From positions 1-6,923 of the forward strand of contig JAKSCY010000194.1 of assembly GCA_022360355.1 (NCBI GenBank): a stretch of DNA of 6,923 nucleotides. Reading direction: 5' to 3'. The first letter of the stretch is position 1, and each line of letters begins with the position of its first letter. This stretch comes from Chlorobiales bacterium (GTDB lineage Bacteria; Bacteroidota; Chlorobiia; Chlorobiales; Chlorobiaceae). Shown here piece after piece: positions 1-6,389 of this stretch. The notes beneath the pieces are model-generated. The model saw nothing but the letters and a program-made list of their open reading frames with translations. It did no database searches and was not told the origin of the DNA. Made by a program: the position numbers and the translations under genes.

Positions 1-2
1 AA

Positions 3-1385
3 AAAGAACTTCTCTGGCAAAGCCGTTTTGCCGAACCGTTTGACCGGGAAGCGCTTCTTTTTTCTTCCTCCGTGGAAGTCGACAAGGTGCTTTACCAGGA
101 AGACATCAGGGGCTCGATCGTGCACGTGACGATGCTTTCGGAAGAAGCGATTATCCCGGTGGAGGAAGCAAGACTGATCGTCGAAGGACTGGAGGAAATC
201 GAACAGGAAATCAGCTCCGGAGCGCTGGTACCCGACTGGGAGGATGAAGACATCCATACAGTGATAGAAAACCGCCTGAAAGAAAAAATCGGGCCGATAG
301 CAGGCAAAATGCATTCGGGAAGGAGCCGGAACGACCAGGTTGCCACAGACACGAAACTTTACATGAAACGGGCAATCGAGGAACTGGACAATGCACTTAA
401 AAACCTGAAAGAACTTCTTGTAGAAAGAGCTGAAGCCTGCCGCCACACGATTATTTTCGGCTATACCCATCTCCAGCGGGCGCAACCTGTCTCTGCAGGA
501 CACTACTATCTCGCCTGGTTCAACATGTTCCACCGTGACGGAGAAAGGCTGAAAGATCTCTCCAAACGGGTCAACATTTCTCCGCTCGGTGCCGCTGCAT
601 TCGCGGGCAGCACACTGCCCCTCAATGCGAAAAGAAGCATGGAGCTGCTGGATTTCAGCGATTTGTTTGATAACAGCATAGACGCGGTCAGTGACCGCGA
701 TATCATCATCGAGTTCATCTCGGCATGCTCGATTATTATGATGCACCTTTCAAGATTTTGCGAAGACCTTATACTCTGGAGCAGTACCGAATTCGGCTAC
801 CTTGAGATCAGCGATGCATTCTCGACCGGTTCTTCGATCATGCCGCAGAAAAAAAACGCCGACATCGCGGAACTTGTTCGGGGCAAAACCGGCAGAGTAT
901 ACGGAAACCTGATAAACATCCTGACGGTCATGAAAGGCCTTCCGCTCTCCTACAACAGGGATATGCAGGAGGATAAACCTCCATTGTTCGATTCTGTAAA
1001 ATCGACAACTTCAAGCGTGAGAATTTTCACGAAAATGCTGGCACATACAAAGCTGAACGAAGAAAGGTTGGCCAAACTGACCGGAGAGGATCTGAGCCTT
1101 GCAACAGAAATCGCAGAATATCTGGTCAGAAAAAACCTGCCCTTTCGAGATGCTCACAGGATAACCGGAAAGATCGTAACCCATGCGATTGAATCGGGCA
1201 CTTCCCTGCCGAAAATCCCTCTGGAAAACTACAGGAACTTCTCCGATCTTTTCGACAAGGATCTTTACGATGCCCTGAAACCGGAAGCAAGCGTCAACAC
1301 AAAGCAATCTCATGGCAGTACTTCATTTGCATCCGTGGACGAGCAGATACGAAAAGCCAAATCCAAGCTGCAACAACAACCATGA
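3..1385 (+). CDS. argH: Argininosuccinate lyase (5' end outside window)
   Basis: ArgH splits argininosuccinate into arginine and fumarate, the last step of arginine biosynthesis, in the cytoplasm; the family forms homotetramers. The reading frame is open from base 3 with no start codon before the edge, and begins [17 protein letters not shown], which is a normal ArgH N-terminus. Only a few residues are therefore missing, and the GTG at 72 is an internal valine rather than the start. Counting the lysine at base 3 as residue 1, 460 residues are visible, close to the usual family length. Fumarase/ASL superfamily blocks are in order: [13 protein letters not shown] at about 104-116, [11 protein letters not shown] at about 154-164 (the conserved Thr-His of the active site), and the signature loop [12 protein letters not shown] at about 276-287, which carries the catalytic serine. 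No frameshift or missing key residue is seen. Upstream genes lie outside the window. It runs convergently with the protease gene. Confidence 0.97.
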   Translation, partial: KELLWQSRFAEPFDREALLFSSSVEVDKVLYQEDIRGSIVHVTMLSEEAIIPVEEARLIVEGLEEIEQEISSGALVPDWEDEDIHTVIENRLKEKIGPIAGKMHSGRSRNDQVATDTKLYMKRAIEELDNALKNLKELLVERAEACRHTIIFGYTHLQRAQPVSAGHYYLAWFNMFHRDGERLKDLSKRVNISPLGAAAFAGSTLPLNAKRSMELLDFSDLFDNSIDAVSDRDIIIEFISACSIIMMHLSRFCEDLILWSSTEFGYLEISDAFSTGSSIMPQKKNADIAELVRGKTGRVYGNLINILTVMKGLPLSYNRDMQEDKPPLFDSVKSTTSSVRIFTKMLAHTKLNEERLAKLTGEDLSLATEIAEYLVRKNLPFRDAHRITGKIVTHAIESGTSLPKIPLENYRNFSDLFDKDLYDALKPEASVNTKQSHGSTSFASVDEQIRKAKSKLQQQP

Positions 1386-1386
1386 G

Positions 1387-1424
1387 TCCCGACAGGTCGG
1401 GATCAGCGATGTAATTAGAATCGC
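1387..1424. terminator. Paired hairpins between convergent argH and prc
   Basis: Directly after the argH stop, TCCCGA (1387-1392) pairs with TCGGGA (1397-1402) around a four-base loop. A second stem, GCGAT (1406-1410) with ATCGC (1420-1424), follows. They lie in a 59-base gap between two convergent genes, where a bidirectional terminator is expected. Neither strand has a T-run after the stems, so a classical intrinsic terminator is not demonstrated. Confidence 0.4.
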
Positions 1425-1444
1425 GGAATAAACAGGGATACCCT

Positions 1445-3520
1445 TTACTTGCCGCCCCGGCCAGCCTCCCAGGGAACCGGCTCGGCCCCGGCAATACCTT
1501 CCTGTAAAAGAGTTGTCATATCCGCAACAATTGCCGCAGACTGTTTAAGAAGGAGATCCGGCTGATCCTCCTTGTTCCACCGTGCTTCCAGGTTTTGCAT
1601 CCGTTCCATTTCAGCCTTGAAATCAGGCTCGTAAAGTGAAACCTCCTCTTTTTTCCTGAAACTGTTCAGCGCATTGAGATCATCGATGTACCTCGCGTAA
1701 AGAGAATCGCGGCTCGTCCTGTCAAGATATCGCTCCTTAAGAGCGGATATGTCATCATCTTTGAGCCGGGAAACGCCTGAATACCCTATAGACGAGATGA
1801 CATCCCACGGCAGGCTGCTGGAATAGGTGTCCTCTCCAACGATCTCATTGTCAATGAGCGAGGGGAAAACGATATCAGGCTCCACCCCAAGATGCTGTGT
1901 ACTTTCACCTGAAATGCGATAGAACTTGGCAACGGTCAGCTTTACCTGCCCAAGGTCATCGTTTTTATAGAAAAAGTTGAAAGGTCTGTTGATCTTGAGA
2001 ATGCTCTGCACAGTGCCTTTTCCGAACGTCCTGCCGCCGAGAACCACTCCCCTGCCATAATCCTGTATTGCCGCGGCAAGTATTTCAGATGCGGAAGCGC
2101 TGTAACGGTTAACCAGTACGGCAAGCGGCCCGTCGTACCCAACATCGGGCTCTTTGTCACGCAGAACCATGATGCCGCCATGGGAGTTCCTTATCTGCAC
2201 AACAGGCCCTTCAGGAATGAAAAGACCGGTAAGCTTGACTGCTTCCTCGAGAGCTCCTCCCCCGTTGTTTCTCAGGTCAAGAACAATGCCCTCAACTCCT
2301 TCCTGTTTGAGTTCGGCCAGGATTTTCCTGACATCCCTGCTGGTGCTCTTGTAGTCAGGCTTTTTTTGCTTCTGGCCCTCGAAATCAAGGTAGAAAGCGG
2401 GAACTGTTATAACGCCGATTTTTTTCCCGTCATGATTGATTATTTCTTTACGCGCAGACTGTTCCTCCAGTTTGACTTCATCCCTGACAATCCGGATAAT
2501 CTTTGCAGGCCCCCTGTTTCCCTGGCTTACCGGAAGAATCTTCAAACGCACCACTGAGCCTTTCTTACCGCGAATAAGCTGGACTACGTCAGTGATTCTC
2601 CATCCGACAATATCAACGATATCACCTTCGGAGTTCTGACCCACACCGATAATCTTATCACCCTTTTTGAGCTGATCACTTCTGAATGCGGGACCGCCGG
2701 GAATAACCTCGTTGACAACAGTGTACTCGTTCTCGCTCTGCAACTTTGCACCGACTCCTTCAAGTGAACGACTCATATCAATCTGGAAATTCTCATAATC
2801 CCGGGGTGAAAAGTAGTTGGTATGAGGATCGAACGATGTCGTCAGAGCATAGTTAAATGCCCGAAAAGCATCCTCGGCGGTCTGCTGCTCAAGCAAAGAA
2901 AGACGATTTTTATAACGCTTTATAAGAACCTCGCGGGGCTCATCCTCGTTTTCTTCGCCGGAATATTTAAGGGTAAGCAACTGGTACTTGACCTCCTTGC
3001 GCCAGCGATCCTGAAGTTCAGCCGTATCAGCAGGCCACGGTGCATCTTTTCTCTTGAGATCAAGCATCTCCGAAACGTTGAAATCAAAGCGGGCAGTGTC
3101 AAGCTGGTCAATCATGAAACGCATTTTCTGCTTGGCCTGTTTCAGGAAGGTGTTGTAAACCCTGAAACCGATGTCAGCCTTGCCCAAAAGAAACTGGTCG
3201 TCAATCCTTTTGCCTGCCTCTTTCCGAAAAGACTCGGCCTGTGGTGCCGAAAAATAACTTCTCGTTTCATCAAGCTGATCAAGGAAACGTGAAAGAATCT
3301 CCTGTGAAAGAGAATCATTAACCGACACCTTCCTGAAATGATATTGCATAAGGTATCGACTGAGATACCGTTCAGCTTCTTTCTGAACAGGAGAAGGCTG
3401 AAAAACAACATCTTTTACCGGAAGCTGAGATGTTTTAGACTGCGCTGCAGAAAAGGGCAGAACAAAAGCAAACAGCAAAAAAGCCGAAAAAAAAGTGAAC
3501 TTTCTTATACATACGAACAT
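1445..3520 (-). CDS. prc: Tail-specific (C-terminal processing) S41 protease, periplasmic
   Basis: A secreted serine protease of the Prc/Tsp/CtpA group that degrades or trims periplasmic proteins from their C-termini. The 691-residue product starts with a signal peptide (short basic n-region, hydrophobic core at about 8-23, likely cleavage after SAA near residue 26). A TSP-type N-terminal helical region of about 45-240 follows, then a PDZ domain at about 250-330 opening with SLEGVGAKLQ, and the S41 core with DLRNNGGG at 415-422. The catalytic region is NRYSASASEI...QDYGR...FGKGTVQ. By the spacing known from E. coli Prc, Ser476 and Lys501 are the catalytic dyad and Asp487 matches the conserved aspartate. 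A charged C-terminal region (about 580-691) matches the family extension. The ATG at 3520 is preceded by GAGG (3532-3535, 11-base spacing). The size is like E. coli Prc rather than the shorter CtpA forms. An NlpI-like adaptor is not visible nearby. Its own promoter is likely, as the neighbour fba is divergent. Confidence 0.97.
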   Translation of the reverse strand: MFVCIRKFTFFSAFLLFAFVLPFSAAQSKTSQLPVKDVVFQPSPVQKEAERYLSRYLMQYHFRKVSVNDSLSQEILSRFLDQLDETRSYFSAPQAESFRKEAGKRIDDQFLLGKADIGFRVYNTFLKQAKQKMRFMIDQLDTARFDFNVSEMLDLKRKDAPWPADTAELQDRWRKEVKYQLLTLKYSGEENEDEPREVLIKRYKNRLSLLEQQTAEDAFRAFNYALTTSFDPHTNYFSPRDYENFQIDMSRSLEGVGAKLQSENEYTVVNEVIPGGPAFRSDQLKKGDKIIGVGQNSEGDIVDIVGWRITDVVQLIRGKKGSVVRLKILPVSQGNRGPAKIIRIVRDEVKLEEQSARKEIINHDGKKIGVITVPAFYLDFEGQKQKKPDYKSTSRDVRKILAELKQEGVEGIVLDLRNNGGGALEEAVKLTGLFIPEGPVVQIRNSHGGIMVLRDKEPDVGYDGPLAVLVNRYSASASEILAAAIQDYGRGVVLGGRTFGKGTVQSILKINRPFNFFYKNDDLGQVKLTVAKFYRISGESTQHLGVEPDIVFPSLIDNEIVGEDTYSSSLPWDVISSIGYSGVSRLKDDDISALKERYLDRTSRDSLYARYIDDLNALNSFRKKEEVSLYEPDFKAEMERMQNLEARWNKEDQPDLLLKQSAAIVADMTTLLQEGIAGAEPVPWEAGRGGK

Positions 3521-3558
3521 TGGCTGTCTTTCCTCAACTTTGAATAATCAACTCAAAC

Positions 3559-3587
3559 ATTATAAACCACCTGAATATCAAACTTAA
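3559..3587 (-). promoter_or_regulatory. Probable prc promoter
   Basis: Read on the minus strand, a perfect TATAAT lies at 3564-3559. A weak -35 (TTAAGT, 3587-3582) sits 17 bases upstream. This would start transcription near 3550 and give a leader of about 30 bases before the prc ATG at 3520. The -35 matches only three of six consensus bases, so the call rests on the -10 and its position. Confidence 0.45.
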
Positions 3588-3635
3588 GAATGATCAATAA
3601 ATTCCCGGCAGTAGCAATTATTTACCTCAACACCC

Positions 3636-3747
3636 AGACTCCCATTCCGGTAGTCTCTTTGTTTGAAGACCAAACCCCTGGGTAATCACCGTAAATCACG
3701 GCGAAAGTACCCGCCTTCAGGCCGGCCTTTGCCGGAACTCCGGTTCC
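3636..3747. other. Run of consecutive small hairpins (possible structured RNA)
   Basis: Perfect short stems follow one another: AGACT 3636-3640 with AGTCT 3652-3656; GTTTG 3661-3665 with CAAAC 3671-3675; GGGTA 3680-3684 with TACCC 3708-3712, enclosing CCG 3689-3691 with CGG 3699-3701; CCGGC 3722-3726 with GCCGG 3731-3735; and, as an alternative overlapping fold, GGAAC 3734-3738 with GTTCC 3743-3747. The strand cannot be decided from sequence alone. It could be a non-coding RNA, a long structured leader, or chance pairing in a non-coding stretch. No known RNA family was recognised. Confidence 0.3.
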
Positions 3748-3838
3748 TGTGGAATCTTCTCTCCCGCCACTTGGACGTTTTTTTTGTCTCTTTCTCTCAG
3801 GGATCAACCCCATTTACTGTACTACCGGATTTAGAGAA

Positions 3839-3888
3839 CACTTGCCCTGCCGAACGGCAATTCCTGCCGGTGTCAAACCACCCAAGTG
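3839..3888. other. Compound inverted repeat upstream of fba
   Basis: CACTTG (3839-3844) is complementary to CAAGTG (3883-3888). Inside it, TGCC (3848-3851) pairs with GGCA (3856-3859) around GAAC. CGGCA (3855-3859) could instead pair with TGCCG (3865-3869), so two mutually exclusive inner stems are possible. The function is unknown. Confidence 0.25.
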
Positions 3889-3955
3889 CACTGTGCGATC
3901 CGACGTTTTGGACCAGTTCCCGGGTTTTCCACGAGAATAAATCTTTCAGTTGATT

Positions 3956-3987
3956 TACTGTTGTATCATCCCCTCTACTGTCGTATC
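3956..3987 (+). repeat. Near-perfect 12-bp direct repeats before fba
   Basis: TACTGTTGTATC (3956-3967) and TACTGTCGTATC (3976-3987) differ at one base and are offset by 20 bases, about two helical turns. That spacing suits a protein binding the same DNA face. Part of the motif, ATTTACTGT, occurs at 3953-3961 and again unchanged at 3812-3820. A tandem operator is possible, but a small local duplication is not excluded. Confidence 0.4.
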
Positions 3988-3989
3988 TT
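3961..3989 (+). promoter_or_regulatory. Weak candidate fba promoter
   Basis: TTGTAT (3961-3966) and TATCTT (3984-3989) are separated by 17 bases and each match four of six sigma-70 consensus positions. They would give a leader of roughly 38 bases before the fba ATG. Both elements fall inside or overlap the direct repeats, so repeat and promoter readings compete or combine. The match is too weak to be sure. Confidence 0.25.
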
Positions 3990-4033
3990 GCCTCCGAAAT
4001 TTGACATCCATAACAATCAATGGAGACCTTTTG

Positions 4034-5008
4034 ATGCAACAGAAACCTGTAAGCTATAAAGAACTTGGCCTGGTCAACAGCAGAGATCTGTTTGCCAAAG
4101 CCGTAAAAGGCGGCTACGCGATCCCTGCATACAACTTCAACAACCTCGAACAGTTGCAGGCAATAATCATGGCCTGTGTTGAAACAAAATCCCCTGTCAT
4201 CCTCCAGGTTTCAAAAGGAGCACGCAACTATGCAAACCAGACCCTGCTTCGCAACCTTGCTCGCGGTGCCGTCGAGTATGCAGAAGAACTTGGAACTCCA
4301 GTTCCTATCGTGCTTCACCTCGATCATGGAGACACCTTCGAGCTGTGCAAGGACTGTATTGAAACAGGTTTCTCATCGGTCATGATAGACGGCTCTCATC
4401 TGAGCTACGATGACAACGTCGCTCTTACCAGAAAAGTTGTGGAGTATGCTCATCAGCATGACGTTACCGTCGAGGGCGAACTTGGCGTGCTTGCCGGTGT
4501 TGAAGATGAAGTCGCTTCCGAAACGCACACCTACACACAGCCTGAAGAGGTAGAAGATTTTGTCACCAAAACCGGGGTCGACAGCCTTGCAATTGCTATA
4601 GGAACATCGCATGGCGCGTTCAAGTTCAAGCCGGGCGAGGACCCGAAAATACGCCTTGATATCCTCTGGGAGATCGAAAAACGTATTCCGGGTTTTCCGA
4701 TCGTATTGCATGGCTCATCGTCCGTACCACAGGATCTGGTCAAAACCATCAACGAACATGGAGGCAAACTGAAAGACGCCATAGGAATCAGCGAAGATCA
4801 GTTGAGAGAAGCTGCAAAATCCGCCGTTTGCAAGATCAATATCGATTCCGATGGACGTCTTGCCATGACTGCAGCGGTCCGCGAAGTGCTGGATAAAAAA
4901 CCTGGAGAATTCGACCCGAGAAAGTACCTGGGCCCTGCAAGAGATTCACTGAAAGAGCTCTACAAGCACAAGATCATTCATGTGCTGGGTTCGGACAACA
5001 AGGCGTAA
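4034..5008 (+). CDS. fba: Class II (zinc) fructose-1,6-bisphosphate aldolase
   Basis: Catalyses reversible condensation of glyceraldehyde-3-phosphate and dihydroxyacetone phosphate to fructose-1,6-bisphosphate, in glycolysis and gluconeogenesis, in the cytoplasm. The product has 324 residues. HLDHG at 95-99 supplies the catalytic Asp97 and zinc ligand His98. SVMIDGSHL (115-123), the EGELG segment (147-151), GTSHGAFKF (190-198, His193) and VLHGSSS (224-230, His226) supply the other metal and active-site positions. NIDSD at 269-273 is the phosphate/substrate-binding block. The sequence around GVEDEV and GTSHGAFKFK recalls the Helicobacter-type class II enzymes. The ATG at 4034 is chosen because GGAG at 4022-4025 lies 8 bases upstream and family homology begins here. 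An in-frame ATG at 3950 would add 28 unrelated residues (MIYCCIIPS...) reading through the repeat region. The gene appears monocistronic: divergent from prc and convergent with the amidohydrolase. In an autotroph it would mainly act in gluconeogenesis (inference). Confidence 0.97.
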   Translation: MQQKPVSYKELGLVNSRDLFAKAVKGGYAIPAYNFNNLEQLQAIIMACVETKSPVILQVSKGARNYANQTLLRNLARGAVEYAEELGTPVPIVLHLDHGDTFELCKDCIETGFSSVMIDGSHLSYDDNVALTRKVVEYAHQHDVTVEGELGVLAGVEDEVASETHTYTQPEEVEDFVTKTGVDSLAIAIGTSHGAFKFKPGEDPKIRLDILWEIEKRIPGFPIVLHGSSSVPQDLVKTINEHGGKLKDAIGISEDQLREAAKSAVCKINIDSDGRLAMTAAVREVLDKKPGEFDPRKYLGPARDSLKELYKHKIIHVLGSDNKA

Positions 5009-5031
5009 ATGTAAGATAATGACAAGCCATA

Positions 5032-5052
5032 AGCCCCGATTTACCCGGGGCT
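5032..5052. terminator. Hairpin between convergent fba and amidohydrolase genes
   Basis: AGCCCCG (5032-5038) pairs perfectly with CGGGGCT (5046-5052) around a seven-base loop, 24 bases after the fba stop and 47 bases beyond the stop of the opposing gene. Position and GC-rich stem suit a shared terminator. No T-run follows on either strand, so it may depend on Rho or only protect 3' ends. Confidence 0.55.
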
Positions 5053-5098
5053 CGTGACGACAAGCTGATTCCGCCCGTCTCTTGCCATTCGTTACTCG

Positions 5099-6325
5099 TT
5101 ACCGGCACTTCGCGCTTTCCAGCCAGCTCCATGCTGCATAACTCATAATCCCCATGCCTGTGATTATCGAGGATTCATCCGGGTTGAAAAACGGAGAATG
5201 CAGCGTATCACCTTTTTCGGGCTCCTCCCTCCCGGTACCAAGCTGAATAAACGTGCCGGGACAGTGCTGCAGATAGTACGAAAAATCTTCGGCGGTCATC
5301 GACGGCTCGCATTCCTCAACATTATCCTCACCGAGATATGCAACCAATGCCTGATGAAGAGCCCTGGTAGTTGCCGGGTGATTAACAAGTACAGGATACC
5401 CGTTGACGATATCAAGCTCCGCCTCAACCCCCATACCTTTGCCGATATGCTCGATATTCTTCCTGAGACGTTTGTGCATCAGCGCCCGAAGCTCTTCATT
5501 CATGGTGCGCAGGGTACCGGACATGACCACCTTACCCGGGATAATGTTCGTTGCATTGCCACCATTTATCGAGCTTATTGAAACAACAGCAGGCTCATAG
5601 GGCGATGCAACCCTGCTGACAAGATGCTGAAGGGACGTAATGATATGAGCAGCCGCAAGCACAGGGTCTGCAGCCTTATGAGGGGCCGAGGCGTGCCCAC
5701 CTTCACCGTGAACGGTAATGTAGAGCTCATCGGCAGCAGCCATCAGGCTGCCTTCACGAAGGGCGATCTTGCCTGCCCGAAGATGCGGCAAACAATGCAA
5801 CGCAAAAATGGCAGACGGCTTGTAATGGTCGAAAAGCCCGGCCTCGAGAAGCGGCCTGGCACCTCCGGGAGCCCTTTCTTCAGCGGGCTGAAAAACAAAA
5901 AGCACATCGCCCGGAAGAAAATCCCTGATTTCCGCAAGCACTGCTGCCGTTCCCAGAAGAATAGCAGTATGCATGTCATGCCCGCAGGCATGCATCTTTC
6001 CTTTTTCAGCGGAACAGAAATCATGGCTGTTTTCTTCCTGAAGCGGCAAGGCATCGATATCGGCGCGGAGAGCAACCATGTTTCCACCCGATTTCTCCTG
6101 CCCCCCTCCTTCAAGCACGGCAACCACACCGGTCTCGAGAAAATCATGCTCAATCTTCAGCCCCTGTCGCAGGAGATACTCCCGGACCAGAGCAGTGGTA
6201 CGAAACTCCTGAAACGACAATTCAGGGTGACGATGTATATCGCGGCGTATCCCGATAATTTCAGAGTTCAGTTCTCTTGCCCTGTTCCGGATTTTCTCTA
6301 TGACCGCCGAAGAGTTTTCAGACAT
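5099..6325 (-). CDS. M20D-family metallo-amidohydrolase (carboxypeptidase/aminoacylase type)
   Basis: A 408-residue cytoplasmic metal-dependent hydrolase of the family that includes hippurate hydrolase, IAA-amino-acid hydrolases and N-acetyldiaminopimelate deacetylase. These cleave amide bonds on N-acyl amino acids; the substrate here cannot be told. Visible blocks: IRRDIHRHPELSF (26-38), ALRADIDALP (85-94), MHACGHDMHT (111-120), FQPAEE (145-150), HCLPH (177-181), the lid/dimer-domain GEGGHASAPH (207-216), NATNIIPG (257-264), MTAEDFSYY (343-351) and LHSPFF (375-380). Expected metal ligands Cys114, His116, Glu150, His177 and His376 are all present, so it should be active. No signal peptide is seen. 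The ATG at 6325 is the first possible ATG, since an in-frame TGA lies two codons upstream, and the distance to the RRDIHRHPEL block is normal. No clear Shine-Dalgarno sequence precedes it. The CBS gene ends 63 bases upstream on the same strand, suggesting co-transcription. Confidence 0.93.
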   Translation of the reverse strand: MSENSSAVIEKIRNRARELNSEIIGIRRDIHRHPELSFQEFRTTALVREYLLRQGLKIEHDFLETGVVAVLEGGGQEKSGGNMVALRADIDALPLQEENSHDFCSAEKGKMHACGHDMHTAILLGTAAVLAEIRDFLPGDVLFVFQPAEERAPGGARPLLEAGLFDHYKPSAIFALHCLPHLRAGKIALREGSLMAAADELYITVHGEGGHASAPHKAADPVLAAAHIITSLQHLVSRVASPYEPAVVSISSINGGNATNIIPGKVVMSGTLRTMNEELRALMHKRLRKNIEHIGKGMGVEAELDIVNGYPVLVNHPATTRALHQALVAYLGEDNVEECEPSMTAEDFSYYLQHCPGTFIQLGTGREEPEKGDTLHSPFFNPDESSIITGMGIMSYAAWSWLESAKCR

Positions 6326-6372
6326 AAATCAGTGCGAAGGATTACAAAAAGCAGCTCTATACGGCCATTGTC

Positions 6373-6389
6373 AGGCTGAACCCGAGCCT
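6373..6389. other. Small hairpin at the CBS gene stop
   Basis: AGGCT (6373-6377) and AGCCT (6385-6389) form a five-base stem with a seven-base loop that overlaps the last base of the CBS stop codon. No T-run follows directly on the minus strand, so it is unlikely to stop transcription. It could influence translation or RNA stability between the two genes. Confidence 0.25.

Larger units (their letters stand above)
3521..4033. other. Long divergent intergenic region between prc and fba
   Basis: These 513 bases separate two divergent genes and hold no convincing protein gene. The open frames here (3622-3813 minus, 3797-4039 minus, 3663-3953 plus) lack ribosome binding sites or recognisable motifs. 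The prc-proximal part (3541-3600) is AT-rich and carries the probable prc promoter. The middle (3636-3747) is a succession of short perfect stems. An eight-base T tract lies at 3778-3785. The fba-proximal end has direct repeats and a weak candidate promoter. No tRNA, RNase P, tmRNA, SRP RNA or known riboswitch consensus was recognised on either strand. Confidence 0.7.

Noticed and set aside
2180..2557. Plus-strand 125-codon open frame inside prc
   Set aside because: Antisense shadow of a clearly coding protease gene, with no independent support.
3749..3785. T8 tract (3778-3785) as an intrinsic terminator on the plus strand
   Set aside because: The nearest stem, GTGG 3749-3752 with CCAC 3767-3770, is only four pairs with a 14-base loop and does not directly abut the T-run.
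3801..3812. GGGATCAACCCC resembling a tRNA T-arm
   Set aside because: The loop is too short for a T-loop and no acceptor, D or anticodon arms are present at the right distances.
3622..3813. Minus-strand 63-codon open frame in the prc-fba gap
   Set aside because: No ribosome binding site before the ATG, no recognised domain, and it reads straight through the hairpin-rich segment; more likely a by-product of non-coding sequence.
3663..3953. Plus-strand 96-codon open frame before fba
   Set aside because: It begins with TTG without a good ribosome binding site and has no family resemblance.
4001..4006. Perfect TTGACA before fba
   Set aside because: A matching -10 would fall at about 4024-4029 (AGACCT), on the ribosome binding site and only a few bases before the ATG; no plausible -10 exists there.
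3797..4039. Minus-strand 80-codon open frame overlapping the fba start
   Set aside because: It overlaps the fba start and ribosome binding site, has unremarkable composition and no recognisable motif.
5624..6379. Plus-strand 251-codon open frame opposite the amidohydrolase
   Set aside because: Long but antisense to an M20D gene with all catalytic motifs intact; its translation shows no recognisable domain.
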